64,000 nt of DNA from Sphaerochaeta pleomorpha str. Grapes (GTDB lineage Bacteria > Spirochaetota > Spirochaetia > Sphaerochaetales > Sphaerochaetaceae). Position 1 is the stretch's first letter. Every line of letters starts with the position of its first letter. Under the pieces are notes generated by a model. That model made no database searches. It had not been told where the DNA came from and was given only the letters and a program-made list of their open reading frames with translations. The translations under genes and the position numbers were made by a program. This document shows, in pieces, positions 9,501-18,240 of the stretch. The DNA is taken from the NCBI RefSeq assembly GCF_000236685.1, contig NC_016633.1, forward strand, positions 1-64,000, in the 5' to 3' direction.

Positions 9501-10019
9501 TCCGGGGGTGGCATCGAAGGCAACGTTACGTTCGGCCATGTCCTGTAAACTCAGGCTTCCCTCGCAGATGACGAAGAGTTTCTGCATTGTTCCGTTCAAG
9601 GTAAAATAGCGAATCTGCATCAACGTCAGGGGGAATTCTGCATTGTCATTATCAAATTGACCCAGCAATATGCTATGGCAGTTCTTGTCCCTGAGGTATT
9701 CTTTGTTCGCGGCATAGTCGCTTTCGCCTTTTGTCGTCGAATAGGCCCCGAGAACGTAGCTTTCCTCGGTTCTTCCGTCTTTTCCGTCCTGGCCGCTGGA
9801 TAGGTTGTAGGTCCTGTATTCCCTGGGGACGAGAAGGGTAAGCAAGGCATCGACCAAGGTGGTCTTGCCACTGCCGTTTGCTCCGGTGAGCAGAGTGTTC
9901 TCCCCTTGGAAATCCAGCGTTACGACATGGTCGGAGAAAGTTCCCCAGTTATAGATCTGGAAATGCGAGAGGCGGTATCCACTATGTTGGAGACCCAAAT
10001 CAAGTTCACTTTCAAGCAT
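6567..10019 (-). CDS. jetC: Wadjet anti-plasmid system protein JetC (SMC-like ATPase)
   Basis: SMC/MukB-like motor of the Wadjet complex, 1150 residues from ATG 10019, which lies inside the last codons of jetB (8-base overlap). Longer ORF starts upstream have no support. Visible motifs are Walker A GANGSGKTT (46-54), ABC signature ISGGQ (about 1040-1044) and Walker B FVIVDEAF (about 1075-1082), with several hundred residues of charged, coiled-coil-like sequence between, interrupted by a compact hinge-like region around the middle. Size and motif order match JetC of type I systems. All ATPase motifs are intact. Confidence 0.93.
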   Translation of the reverse strand: MLESELDLGLQHSGYRLSHFQIYNWGTFSDHVVTLDFQGENTLLTGANGSGKTTLVDALLTLLVPREYRTYNLSSGQDGKDGRTEESYVLGAYSTTKGESDYAANKEYLRDKNCHSILLGQFDNDNAEFPLTLMQIRYFTLNGTMQKLFVICEGSLSLQDMAERNVAFDATPGWKKRMTAAFTSTCKLYFFDTFKAYSIEFATRFGFRDREKALRIFSQTVGMKDLSNLNEFIRTRMLVEMDMIGEFNSTLANFETLMGTKKLIEKEEEQIRQLKAIETEAQDFLHLDTKLASLGIEKHTLPFWEGLRADQFLQKEIVRLENQKDLVADRLSENKRESEAIRETIEEVHRTLSSDKRVEREEELKRQREWLTSKLALARANRNNYKTVVDMLHLPLSENSADFTENRFQSDHLLEKITNKLMNIEDDQTDQVQQLGACNRERENVQSQLDAIGNRESNIPLEYLLCREQLCKDLQLKESDVPFLGELVQLRQDCLSFETGANAALHTLALTLLVQPYQEQIIATYLWNNALELHLDVMVIEGTKALPVDEDEKHQLKLVDDEEQVFFEDTNAPNRLDLMLEVKPSCTFAPFIKDLLGREVPYYSCDNLSHVLESPASFSERGLFHKETLLCKGATKKGEELHILGWDVSEKRERIRSRLVQLDDLKKETESVLEDLRKQKKHLEAQKAAILRLQEFKEFSEIDTASVETQIDVLDNQLFALRSEMDDLSSLKQQLRQSEVARDRLVSEQEELYRSQGANQQERKDAEREKKTYADQLANLDLAQYMDQIEKISARYKLPATFESLIQIKKTRNELLAKLDSQIEEISAKRDQSKKKTENLMDHFVRPNAKMTQTYPTWIGDVSDLRPDIEALDMFLAMLDKLEREDLPKYKERFANLRSRQMKSDIINFNTALRQWERHIKENIVELNDSLSSIIYQIHPETKIKLTAERVKDSQIRQFNSMLSAAIPDAGSRIQGNEKAEEIANQHFFEAVKTLLETLKTDDQFCKKVLDVRRWFVFAVEEYDSKTEKQVRYYQDSAGISGGQKAKLAYTILAAAIAHQFDVFDISNVSRSFRFVIVDEAFSKSDDENSRYAMDLFKKMDLQLMVVTPKDKVNLVEPYINSVQITVCNDGCHSFVHSLTKEKLREQLGR

Positions 10020-10620
10020 TGTCTTCCCCCTTGAGGTTTTCCAGACGGTTTTTAAAGGCAGAGAGGAAGGCCGAGGTAACCTTTGCCCGGATAATGGTAC
10101 GTATTTCATATTCCCGGTCATTCGGAGAGGAAAGGTTGTCGGATGTCGGTCGGTGAATGCATTTGATAAATTCCATTTGGGTCAGGCTTGCGAGCAGGGA
10201 TGCTACCATATCTGCATATTTCACTTTATCCTGGCTGTTCGGATAGTAGGATTCCATCAAATCTGCAATCTGTCCCTCATGGAGGATGAGTGCCCGGCTT
10301 GTGCTTCTGCTCATTTCGAATTTGTCGAGTTCGTCACGCAATATGACTAACAGCAGGGACTGTTCATAGGTAAGGGGGAATTTTCTGAGCAATCTCAGTC
10401 CGTCTCCGATGACATTGCCCTCCTCATCCTCGTTTTCCACCAGAAATGCATAGCCATCGTCAATGTTCAGCTGGAGGGTAAGGCCTATGACGGCAAAATA
10501 TGCATTGACTTGCTGCTGCCAGATGACAAGGCTTTCGAAATGATCGGGATTTTCTTCCCGAAAGAGAGGTGCGAGCAAAAGCCGTGTGCAGAGATTGCCC
10601 CATTCAGTTGTCAATTCCAT
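10012..10620 (-). CDS. jetB: Wadjet anti-plasmid system protein JetB (DUF4194)
   Basis: Kleisin-associated (KITE/MukE-like) subunit of the Wadjet SMC complex, 202 residues. It is called by its DUF4194-like winged-helix sequence (e.g. TYEQSLLLVILRDELDKFE) and by its place between jetA and jetC. It begins with AAGGTGGAAATCA before the ATG, inside the 3' end of jetA (17-base overlap), and overlaps jetC by 8 bases, so A, B and C are translationally coupled. Confidence 0.88.
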   Translation of the reverse strand: MELTTEWGNLCTRLLLAPLFREENPDHFESLVIWQQQVNAYFAVIGLTLQLNIDDGYAFLVENEDEEGNVIGDGLRLLRKFPLTYEQSLLLVILRDELDKFEMSRSTSRALILHEGQIADLMESYYPNSQDKVKYADMVASLLASLTQMEFIKCIHRPTSDNLSSPNDREYEIRTIIRAKVTSAFLSAFKNRLENLKGEDNA

Positions 10621-12130
10621 TGATTTCCACCTTTGGTATGGTAAGCGTGACAGGAGCCCCGTCTATCGCATTGGTATATGTTACTGTTTCTTTTCTTGTA
10701 TCATCAAACTCAGCCCAATCCTGTTTGGCTAACAAGGAGAGATAGGATACGATTTCTGCAAGTCCTTCTTTGACTGGGTGCCTGAGTAAAACAGTTCCTA
10801 ACGTTAATTGCCGTGTATGTTTTCGGTCAAATTCCAGGTTTTCAAGCAATTGGTTTTCATCGATCCTAGCTTCGTCAAACAAAGATTGGATATCGATATC
10901 AGCCGGTGCCCTCTCCTCTTCGTAGGTGGTTTTTTTGACCGTAGACTGGGTTTCTGGTAAGACAGGGTATCGTTGCAGGGATGAAAATATATCTGCCGAG
11001 CCATCAATTTGTGATAAGTTCTCTGTCTTGTAGGGAGGATTTCCTATTGCCAGGATTTTGATGGAATCGAGGGTTTCCTTTATCAGGCGGTATTCCTTGG
11101 AGTTGTATCGGGTAATCGCACGCTTAAGACGATCGGAAAGCAAACGGTTCTCTTCCAAGATCTCACGTCCCGCATCGATGAGGGTGTCTTCCAGATGGGC
11201 AAAGAACGGATAGTCGAATAGCTGGTTTCCCAACCGGGCTTTCAGGGCGTCTGCTTTTGCCCTGATGGAATTATCCTCAGGGTTGGAACAGAGGTAGTTC
11301 CAAAAAGAAGTGAAACTCTGGCCTTGGGGTGAGGTTTCCAGTTCTTCGCTTTTCTCCAGGGTGAAGGCCAGTAGTTCTCCCCTGCTTTCGGTGGACTGGA
11401 TCTGCTTGTGGCAGAGTTCCGAGAAGATTGCATGATTGTTGTCTTTCAGTTGCCTGAAGTCGGAAAGGAGTGCCCTTGCCGTTCGCTGCAAATTGTAGAG
11501 GCGTTCGGAAACTTTCTGTTCATTGAAGGTGGTCGCTGTTCCTGTCCGTTTGATTTCATCTATCTGTCTCTGCAGTTGGTCTTTCTGTTTCTCCAATTCG
11601 TCAATTTTGGCCCGTGGGTTGTCAATGGTGTTTATATCGAGTTCGCGAAACCCGTCCATGATCTGGGAGAAACGTGACTCGGTTCCTACAAACAGTCGTT
11701 TGGAGTCTACAACTTCCTCGAGAAACCGGAAAATCCTTTCGAGACCTGCTGACAGTTCGATGGTTTCAATGGCTGCTGCATCATAGTAACGCAACAGAAA
11801 ACCGTTTTTTTCATTACTCCAGGCCAGGATGAGATTCCTTGCCTTGTCACTGTAATCCAATTCGATAATCGAGGTTTCAAGGGTTTCCAGTTCATCTTCT
11901 TCTGCGAAATCCTCGGTGACCTGGAGAAAGCCAGAGAGCAATTGCTGCAGGTGTGATTGTTCGATACTGGTACGGTTCTGTTCTTTGAAGACATGATACA
12001 GGAAGGCGATAATCCTGGGAGCATTCTTACGCGAAAGCAAAGTGAGACCACTATCGTAATGGATTAACTGTTCAACAAAGGTACTATCAGATAACAAGGT
12101 TTTTCTCCCAAGAGAACTGGGTTTTTGCAT
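10604..12130 (-). CDS. jetA: Wadjet anti-plasmid system protein JetA (DUF3375)
   Basis: Kleisin (MukF-like) subunit of the Wadjet complex, 508 residues. The N-terminus (LLSRKNAPRIIAFLYHVFK) is the DUF3375 signature. The middle is helical and coiled-coil, and the C-terminus ends in a winged-helix-like segment. It starts only 3 bases after the stop of the upstream MFS gene, so expression depends on that gene's transcript. The order jetA-jetB-jetC-jetD is the type I arrangement. Confidence 0.9.
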   Translation of the reverse strand: MQKPSSLGRKTLLSDSTFVEQLIHYDSGLTLLSRKNAPRIIAFLYHVFKEQNRTSIEQSHLQQLLSGFLQVTEDFAEEDELETLETSIIELDYSDKARNLILAWSNEKNGFLLRYYDAAAIETIELSAGLERIFRFLEEVVDSKRLFVGTESRFSQIMDGFRELDINTIDNPRAKIDELEKQKDQLQRQIDEIKRTGTATTFNEQKVSERLYNLQRTARALLSDFRQLKDNNHAIFSELCHKQIQSTESRGELLAFTLEKSEELETSPQGQSFTSFWNYLCSNPEDNSIRAKADALKARLGNQLFDYPFFAHLEDTLIDAGREILEENRLLSDRLKRAITRYNSKEYRLIKETLDSIKILAIGNPPYKTENLSQIDGSADIFSSLQRYPVLPETQSTVKKTTYEEERAPADIDIQSLFDEARIDENQLLENLEFDRKHTRQLTLGTVLLRHPVKEGLAEIVSYLSLLAKQDWAEFDDTRKETVTYTNAIDGAPVTLTIPKVEINGIDN

Positions 12131-12133
12131 ATA

Positions 12134-13315
12134 CTAACTGCTTAATTCGTTTTTTTCCATACGTTTTTGTCCTAATAGCAGGAATATGAGGATAAAGGGG
12201 AATAGAGAACCGGCGATGAGCCCGGCTTTAAGCTGCATAACCGGGGCATGGTCTGCAACCAGGCCTATCAGGTAGGGGCCAATTGCAGCACCTGTATCCC
12301 CAGCCGCGGCCAAAAGGGCAAACATTCCGGCTCCTGCGAGGGGAAAGACCCTGGTTGACAATACGATTGAACCAGGCCAGAGCAGACTTGTGGCAAACCC
12401 GCAGGCCGAACAGGCAAAAAGGGAGACCAACGGGATAGGGGAAAGGGCGGCGACCAGATAACAGACCACAGCCAGCGACGAGCCAATGGTCATGAGGCGC
12501 CTTACGTTCCATTTTGAACCAAAGTGGCCGAAGAGAGCCCTGCCTGTGCCAAGGCAAGCTGCAAACAGGCAAAGTCCGATAAGGTCGCCTGTTGCCTTTG
12601 GCAAATGGAGGGCTTGCTCGGTAAAGGCACTGGTCCACTGACTCATGGAAACCTCAGCAGCCCCGCCAGCGAGAATTCCCAGAACCAGAAGGAAGAACAG
12701 AGGTGAAGCGAGCAATTCTTTTCCTTTGGTCCTTTCGTGTTCGGCTACCATCGGGGCCAAGGGGACAAAACAGAAATTGATGCCACCTGCCAAGGGAACA
12801 ATGGTCCAGAGTAGCATGACCCACTGCCACTGAAGTACAGTGAGCAAGAAGGTGGTAAGCACTACGACAAGGATGAATCCCCAGGCATAGAAGCTGTGCA
12901 AAAGAGCCATAGCCTTAGCTTTTTCCGGTCCAGGGATTGCCTGGATGATGGGGGAGAGCAACAGTTCCATAAGACCGCTGGCACAACTAAAGATTATGGT
13001 AGCAATGACAAAACCGACATAGGGCGAAGACGGGAAAAGGCGAGGGGACAAGGCAAACAGTGCCAGTCCGATTGCAGCAATGAAGTGGCCTGCCACGACA
13101 AAGCGTCGGGGCCCGTATTTGTCCACAGGACGGCTGAAGGCCAGGTCGGTGACTATCTGGGTAAAGAAATTGATAAGGGTAAGCCTACCGGCCATCTCGA
13201 AAGTCAGGCCATAGTCTGTCATCAGGGTAACAAAGAGCAAAGGGGTGAGGTTGCAGGCAAGGGCACCGACGAGATTCCCTTCATAACAGGCATGGATTGT
13301 ACGGTTATAGTTCAT
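12134..13315 (-). CDS. MFS transporter, first gene of the Wadjet operon
   Basis: Twelve-segment major facilitator protein of about 393 residues starting MNYNRTIHACYEG. GGGGG lies 9 bases upstream; an earlier ATG at 13369 has no site. The loop GRLTLINFFTQIVTDLAFSRPVDKYGPRR holds the MFS inter-helix motif (read in part as RPVDKYGPRR). It resembles sugar or drug-type MFS proteins of the FucP/permease type, but the substrate is not readable. Its stop codon is 3 bases before jetA, making it the lead cistron of an apparent five-gene operon. Whether it serves defence or only shares the promoter is unknown. Confidence 0.8.
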   Translation of the reverse strand: MNYNRTIHACYEGNLVGALACNLTPLLFVTLMTDYGLTFEMAGRLTLINFFTQIVTDLAFSRPVDKYGPRRFVVAGHFIAAIGLALFALSPRLFPSSPYVGFVIATIIFSCASGLMELLLSPIIQAIPGPEKAKAMALLHSFYAWGFILVVVLTTFLLTVLQWQWVMLLWTIVPLAGGINFCFVPLAPMVAEHERTKGKELLASPLFFLLVLGILAGGAAEVSMSQWTSAFTEQALHLPKATGDLIGLCLFAACLGTGRALFGHFGSKWNVRRLMTIGSSLAVVCYLVAALSPIPLVSLFACSACGFATSLLWPGSIVLSTRVFPLAGAGMFALLAAAGDTGAAIGPYLIGLVADHAPVMQLKAGLIAGSLFPFILIFLLLGQKRMEKNELSS

Positions 13316-13404
13316 GGAAAAATTACCCCCCTGGTAAAATTGCGACACGGTATCACTTCTGGCAATCATGGGGTATTTGCAAGCTTTTCACAAGGAGAAA
13401 TTTT

Positions 13405-13437
13405 CGGTAAATGTCCGATAAATGCCCGATAAATACC
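13405..13437. repeat. Three 11-bp tandem repeats upstream of the MFS-Wadjet operon
   Basis: Three adjacent copies CGGTAAATGTC, CGATAAATGCC and CGATAAATACC with a period of exactly 11 bases, about one helical turn. They lie about 90 bases before the MFS start and 170 before the divergent gene. This looks like a binding array for a regulator; no partner is known. Confidence 0.6.
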
Positions 13438-13604
13438 AGCAAATTCGTGTTTTTCCAGATTGGAAAGAGCAAAGCAAATTCTGCTTTCACGGTAGGTTCA
13501 AATTACTACAGGGGGGTGACACGGAATCTTCATACTGTTTTCTCTCATTCTCCACTTTTCTTTGGCACTGTATAAAGTATCAATTGAATCAAAGGAGTCA
13601 TTCC

Positions 13605-13997
13605 ATGAAAAAAGGTGCAATCGTAGTCCTTGTCTTCTCCACAATTCTGGTGCTGTGTGGCCTTGGCCTCATCATAGGAAGTTTCCTTTCGTCTTCCCCC
13701 GTTGGCGTTGTCCATCAAAATGCGTATGGCTTTATGGTAAACATGCGGTTTTCTTCCCCTATGCCAATGGCCTATGCAGGATCAGCCTCTCTTTCTTTGA
13801 TGCTCATGGTCTTGGGCTGTACGTTGCTAAATACCGGGGTAATCCTTCTAGCCTTGGGTCTGTATCTGTTTATGCATGTGCATGCAAAACCGGAATACAA
13901 GGTACGTGAAAAAAGGCAGGTAAGTGAGCTGCAGCCTGCAGTGAACGCATCCACTGAAGATAGGGGAAAAGTGGTCGACGTCGAGGAAAAACAATAA
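13605..13997 (+). CDS. Small membrane protein of unknown function
   Basis: Protein of 130 residues starting MKKGAIVVLVF, with AAAGGAG 7 bases upstream and TATAAA at 13571-13576 as a likely -10 box. Two hydrophobic segments (about residues 6-27 and 58-90) flank a short outside loop, followed by a charged cytoplasmic tail. No family recognised. It is transcribed divergently from the MFS-Wadjet operon and followed by a hairpin terminator. Confidence 0.7.
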   Translation: MKKGAIVVLVFSTILVLCGLGLIIGSFLSSSPVGVVHQNAYGFMVNMRFSSPMPMAYAGSASLSLMLMVLGCTLLNTGVILLALGLYLFMHVHAKPEYKVREKRQVSELQPAVNASTEDRGKVVDVEEKQ

Positions 13998-14024
13998 GAA
14001 GTTCTTTATTGAACGTATAGGGTG

Positions 14025-14058
14025 AAGATGGGATATCTGTAAGGGTAGCCCATCTTTT
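14025..14058 (+). terminator. Hairpin terminator after small membrane protein
   Basis: AAGATGGG (14025-14032) pairs with CCCATCTT (14049-14056), followed by a short T run. Confidence 0.5.
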
Positions 14059-14197
14059 GACATAAACTTTACAAAAACGAGATAAGAATATCAATATTGT
14101 TGAAAATACCTATAAATAGTCCTTATTTATTTTTCTTGACTCTCTAGTAGCTATAAGGTTTACCGTTACCGCAACATGCATGGAAGGACGGAAACGG

Positions 14198-15598
14198 ATG
14201 CCATCGAAAACGCTTATAACCAACGCCAAGGCTATTGTAACCTGTAATGAAACCGATACGGTGTATTACGATTCAGATATTCTCATTGAAGGACCTTGTA
14301 TCATAGCAATCGGAAAGAATCTGGACACAACCGGATGTACTTTGATCGATGCAAAAGGCAAATATGTCTACCCTGGATTGGTTAATACCCATCATCATTT
14401 TTTCCAGACGTTTGTACGCAACCTAATGACAATCGATTACCCGAATATGCTGGTGGTTGACTGGTTGGACAAGATATATCCGATTTTCCAGGAAATAGAC
14501 AGTGAGGTTATTTACTATTCATCGCTTGTTGCCATGGCAGATCTGCTCAAGCATGGGTGTACCTGTGCCTTTGACCACCAGTACTGCTATACCCAGAAAA
14601 CGGGAAAATCAGCTGTAGACAGGCAAATGGAAGCTTCCTCCCTGCTAGGGATCCGCTATCATGCCGGCAGAGGTTGCAACACCTTGCCGAAAAGCGAGGG
14701 AAGTACGATTCCAGACAAGATGCTGGAGACTACCAAAGAGTTTTTAGACGACTGCAATCGGCTCATCGGTCTTTACCATGATTCAAACCCCTTCAGTATG
14801 AGTCAGATTGTAGTCGCTCCCTGCCAACCCATAAACAGTTACCCTGAGACATTTATCGAGTCGGTGGCGTTGGCCCGGGACAAAAAAGTCCGTCTCCATA
14901 CTCACTTGGGGGAAGGGGAGAATCCCATTATGGAAGCAAGGTGGGGTATGAGAACCCTCCAATGGGCCCAGAAAATTGGATTTGTCGGTGAAGATGTATG
15001 GCTGGCCCATGGCTGGGAATTGAACAGGGAGGAGTACAAGGTAATGGCACAGACCAAAACCGGTCTTTCCCATTGTCCCGCCCCAGCTGTACTCGGTGGT
15101 TTTCCCATCCTCGATATTCCCTCGATGCAGAGAGAGGGCATGAATATATCACTTGGGTGTGACGGATCTGCAACCAATGACAGTTCAAACTTGTTGGATT
15201 CCTTACGAATGGCCTATCTGATGCAAGCCTATAACAGTAAAAGCAGGGGAGGCAGCCCATCTCCCTACGATATGCTTAAAATAGCGACAATAAACGGGGC
15301 AAAGACCCTTGGGCGTACTGACATTGGGTCCTTGCAGGTAGGGATGGGCGCCGACCTGTTTATGGTCGACACCCTTCCTTTGGAAATGGCGGGGACCCTG
15401 CATGATCCCAAAACATTGTTGGCAAGAACCGGGGTGACGGGGCCTGTCTATTTGACTATGGTCAACGGGAAGGTTGTCTACAGTGAGGGACATCTGACAG
15501 GGATCGACGAAGGAAAACTAGCAGAGGAAGCAGAAGCAGTATGTAATCGTGTGTTACGCTCTGAATTTCCTTCTGTATTTCCATCCATGCAACATTGA
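14198..15598 (+). CDS. Amidohydrolase of the 8-oxoguanine deaminase/AtzB type
   Basis: Metal-dependent cytosolic deaminase or hydrolase of about 466 residues. It has NTHHHFFQ (HxH metal site), LHTHLGEGE, LAHGWEL and LGCDGSATNDSSNLLD, the last a hallmark of the 8-oxoguanine deaminase/hydroxyatrazine hydrolase branch. The start at 14198 (MPSKTL) follows AAGGACG at good spacing; ATG 14180 is less likely. It is first in a run with a BMP-type nucleoside/purine ABC transporter, so it probably deaminates an imported purine or pterin. The exact substrate is an inference from context. Confidence 0.8.
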   Translation: MPSKTLITNAKAIVTCNETDTVYYDSDILIEGPCIIAIGKNLDTTGCTLIDAKGKYVYPGLVNTHHHFFQTFVRNLMTIDYPNMLVVDWLDKIYPIFQEIDSEVIYYSSLVAMADLLKHGCTCAFDHQYCYTQKTGKSAVDRQMEASSLLGIRYHAGRGCNTLPKSEGSTIPDKMLETTKEFLDDCNRLIGLYHDSNPFSMSQIVVAPCQPINSYPETFIESVALARDKKVRLHTHLGEGENPIMEARWGMRTLQWAQKIGFVGEDVWLAHGWELNREEYKVMAQTKTGLSHCPAPAVLGGFPILDIPSMQREGMNISLGCDGSATNDSSNLLDSLRMAYLMQAYNSKSRGGSPSPYDMLKIATINGAKTLGRTDIGSLQVGMGADLFMVDTLPLEMAGTLHDPKTLLARTGVTGPVYLTMVNGKVVYSEGHLTGIDEGKLAEEAEAVCNRVLRSEFPSVFPSMQH

Positions 15599-15651
15599 TT
15601 TTTGCATTCCTTTGGGGCGAATAACCCATTGATGATATGAGGAGACCTGAG

Positions 15652-16653
15652 ATGAAGAAAACTGCTTTGGTAATGTTCCTGATTCTGGTTGTAGCGTGCA
15701 CCGGTCTGTTTGCCGGTGGTAGTACAGAAAAGAAAGATGAAAACAGTGCTTTGAAGGTGGCTCTGTTGCTCAGTGGCCCTGCAAATGACCAAGGCTGGAA
15801 TGCAGTGGCTTTCGCAGGCCTCAAGGCCGCAGAGGAAGCATACAAAATCGAGACTGCTTATTCGGAAAACGTTGGCATTGCCGATGGCGAAGCTGCTTTT
15901 ACCGATTATGCCTCACAGGGGTATGATTTGGTTATCGGTCATGGTTTCCAGTTCGGCGACCCTGCAGTCCGCGTTTCAGCAAATTTCCCCAAGACCAAGT
16001 TTATGGCAATCGAATCGAATGTGTTTTCAGATAATGCCGCCAGCTATGTAATGGCTTGTGAACAAGCAGGCTACCTGATGGGAATGCTCAGTGCCTCGAT
16101 GTCCAAGACCGGTATAATCGGTATGGTTGGTGGTTTTGAACAGCCCTCGATAGTAAAGGTTGTGGAAGCCTATAAGTTGGGTGCCAAAGCTGTTAATCCT
16201 TCTGTCAAGGTTCTGGAAGTCTACATCAGTAGCTTTACCGATGTCTCTTTGGGTAAGGAAGCTGCACTTTCCATGGCCGACCAGGGAGCTGACGTTTTGA
16301 GCCACATTGCCAACCAGGCAGGCACAGGGGTTATCAAGGCAGCCGAGGAACGGGGTTTGCTTGCAACAGGCGACAGCTATGACCAGAATTCAATTGCACC
16401 GAACACTGTGATGGCTTCAACTATCTACAGTGTACCTGCCTTGGTTCTGTCTGCTGTAGAAAAGGTGAGCACAAAAACGTATGTGGGTGGTGTATTCAAT
16501 CTTGGGATGAAGGACGGGGTAGTCGATATCTCTGGATATAACTCCTTTGAATCGAAAATTCCTGCTACGACCAAGCAGTTGATCAGTGATACCCGTTTAC
16601 GGATTCTCGACGGAAGTTTCTCTGTTCCCTTGATCGAAACCAGAACCAAATAA
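15652..16653 (+). CDS. BMP-family nucleoside/purine-binding lipoprotein
   Basis: Periplasmic-side receptor of a PnrA/BmpA-type ABC importer, about 333 residues. GAGGAG lies 8 bases before ATG 15652. The N-terminus is a signal with VVAC as probable lipobox (Cys16); cleavage after LFAG is the alternative. The family pattern is clear: LLSGPANDQGWN near the start and GMVGGFEQPS, then VLSHIANQAGTGVIKAAEE. Proteins of this family bind nucleosides. A strong hairpin follows the gene and probably sets higher expression of the receptor than of the downstream transporter genes. Confidence 0.88.
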   Translation: MKKTALVMFLILVVACTGLFAGGSTEKKDENSALKVALLLSGPANDQGWNAVAFAGLKAAEEAYKIETAYSENVGIADGEAAFTDYASQGYDLVIGHGFQFGDPAVRVSANFPKTKFMAIESNVFSDNAASYVMACEQAGYLMGMLSASMSKTGIIGMVGGFEQPSIVKVVEAYKLGAKAVNPSVKVLEVYISSFTDVSLGKEAALSMADQGADVLSHIANQAGTGVIKAAEERGLLATGDSYDQNSIAPNTVMASTIYSVPALVLSAVEKVSTKTYVGGVFNLGMKDGVVDISGYNSFESKIPATTKQLISDTRLRILDGSFSVPLIETRTK

Positions 16654-16669
16654 GCTAGCTATTGTAATA

Positions 16670-16710
16670 GGTGCATGCAAGTTCTTACACTGCATGCACC
16701 GGTATTTTTC
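16670..16710 (+). terminator. Intra-operon hairpin between binding protein and ABC genes
   Basis: GGTGCATGCA (16670-16679) pairs perfectly with TGCATGCACC (16691-16700) and is followed by GGTATTTTTC. It looks like a partial terminator or mRNA 3'-end protector. Confidence 0.65.
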
Positions 16711-16737
16711 TCCCCTCGCACACACAAAGGAGTTTCC

Positions 16738-18240
16738 ATGGCATTGTTGAGCATGCGCGACATAGATAAATCCTTCTTTGGTAAGATGGCTAACGAGCAT
16801 GTCAACCTTGAGGTTGGATACAATGAAATCCATGCCCTGCTTGGCGAAAACGGGGCAGGTAAAACTACGTTGATGAATATCCTCTATGGGATATATACCC
16901 GTGACAGTGGCACCATTGAGATGGAAGGAAAACCAATAACCTTTTCCTCCCCTAAAGATGCAATCAAGAGTCATATCGGGATGGTCCACCAGCATTTTAC
17001 GCTTGTTCCGACGTTGACAGTATCAGAGAATATTACCCTTGGGTTGAAAAGCCCAGGCCACCCATTTCCCAACCGGAAAGTCCTGGATGAGCAGATTGCC
17101 TCCTTGTCTTGTCGGTACGGGCTGGATGTAGATCCAAAAGCTATTGTCGGACAACTGTCCGTAGGTGAGCAGCAACGGGTGGAAATCATAAAACTGCTCT
17201 ACAGAGATGCCAAACTTCTCATTCTTGATGAACCTACCGCTGTGTTGACTCCCCAGGAAACCGAGAGTTTCTTTACTGTTTTGCGCAGACTCCGCGAAGA
17301 CGGGCACTCAGTCATTATCATTACCCACCACATTCCAGAGGTCCTTTCCATAACCGACTCGATAACCGTCTTGCAGAACGGACGCAATGCAGGAACCGTC
17401 CAAACCAAAGAGACCAATGCCGAAGAGCTTTCCCGTCTGATGATAGGCCGGAAACTCCAAGGTTCAAAAAGAGAAATGATTTCCAAACAGAATAGGGGTA
17501 ACGGCCTTGTCCTGTCTGGGGTTTTCCTTTCCAAGGCCAAGCTGGGGCCCCTGTCTTTACAGGTTCCCCCAGGCTCAATCCTTGGCATAGCAGGGGTTGA
17601 CGGCAATGGCCAAAAGGAGCTGGCAGAGATCATTGTGGGGATTCGCATGCACCAAGGAGGGACGGTGTCCCTCTGTGGGGAATGTTTGGATCATCTCTCG
17701 GTCGAACAGCGGAAACGCAAAGGAATCGGATATATTTCCGATGACCGGCACAAAGACGGTTTGATCCTCGATATGGACTTGCAGGACAATATGCTTCTCA
17801 AGCTCTTCGGGGAAGAAGGAATCGTTACCCATGGCTTTGTGAATCGCCTGCTCCTTCGAAAACGTACCGAACAGGCTGTTGCAGAACACGCAATCAAAAC
17901 TTCTTCGCTCGAATGTCCCCTCCGTTATCTCTCAGGGGGAAACCAACAGAAACTGATTTTGGCAAGGGAAATGGCAGGAAACCCTTCTTTGGTAGTAGCT
18001 TGCCAGCCTACCCGTGGACTGGATATCGGATCGTCTGAAACTGTCCATAATATGTTGCTCAGATTGCGTAAAGAAGGGTGTTCAATCCTGTTGGTCTCCT
18101 CGGATCTGGATGAAATAGTATTGCTCAGTGATGAGATTGCCGTTATGCATGGTGGCAAGATTATGGACTGCCTGCCAAACGATAGGATTGATCTGACGAA
18201 AATTGGCCTGCTGATGGCCGGAAAAGGGATGGATGCATGA
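16738..18240 (+). CDS. ABC transporter ATP-binding protein, double-domain (nucleoside type)
   Basis: Two tandem ATPase domains in 500 residues, as in RbsA/NupA. The first has Walker A GENGAGKTT, signature LSVGEQQR and Walker B LLILDEPTAVLTP. The second has a degenerate P-loop (GVDGNGQKE), signature LSGGNQQK and CQPTRGLD in place of a full Walker B, the usual asymmetry of this class. Start ATG 16738 follows AAAGGAG. It overlaps the first permease by 4 bases. Confidence 0.9.
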   Translation: MALLSMRDIDKSFFGKMANEHVNLEVGYNEIHALLGENGAGKTTLMNILYGIYTRDSGTIEMEGKPITFSSPKDAIKSHIGMVHQHFTLVPTLTVSENITLGLKSPGHPFPNRKVLDEQIASLSCRYGLDVDPKAIVGQLSVGEQQRVEIIKLLYRDAKLLILDEPTAVLTPQETESFFTVLRRLREDGHSVIIITHHIPEVLSITDSITVLQNGRNAGTVQTKETNAEELSRLMIGRKLQGSKREMISKQNRGNGLVLSGVFLSKAKLGPLSLQVPPGSILGIAGVDGNGQKELAEIIVGIRMHQGGTVSLCGECLDHLSVEQRKRKGIGYISDDRHKDGLILDMDLQDNMLLKLFGEEGIVTHGFVNRLLLRKRTEQAVAEHAIKTSSLECPLRYLSGGNQQKLILAREMAGNPSLVVACQPTRGLDIGSSETVHNMLLRLRKEGCSILLVSSDLDEIVLLSDEIAVMHGGKIMDCLPNDRIDLTKIGLLMAGKGMDA

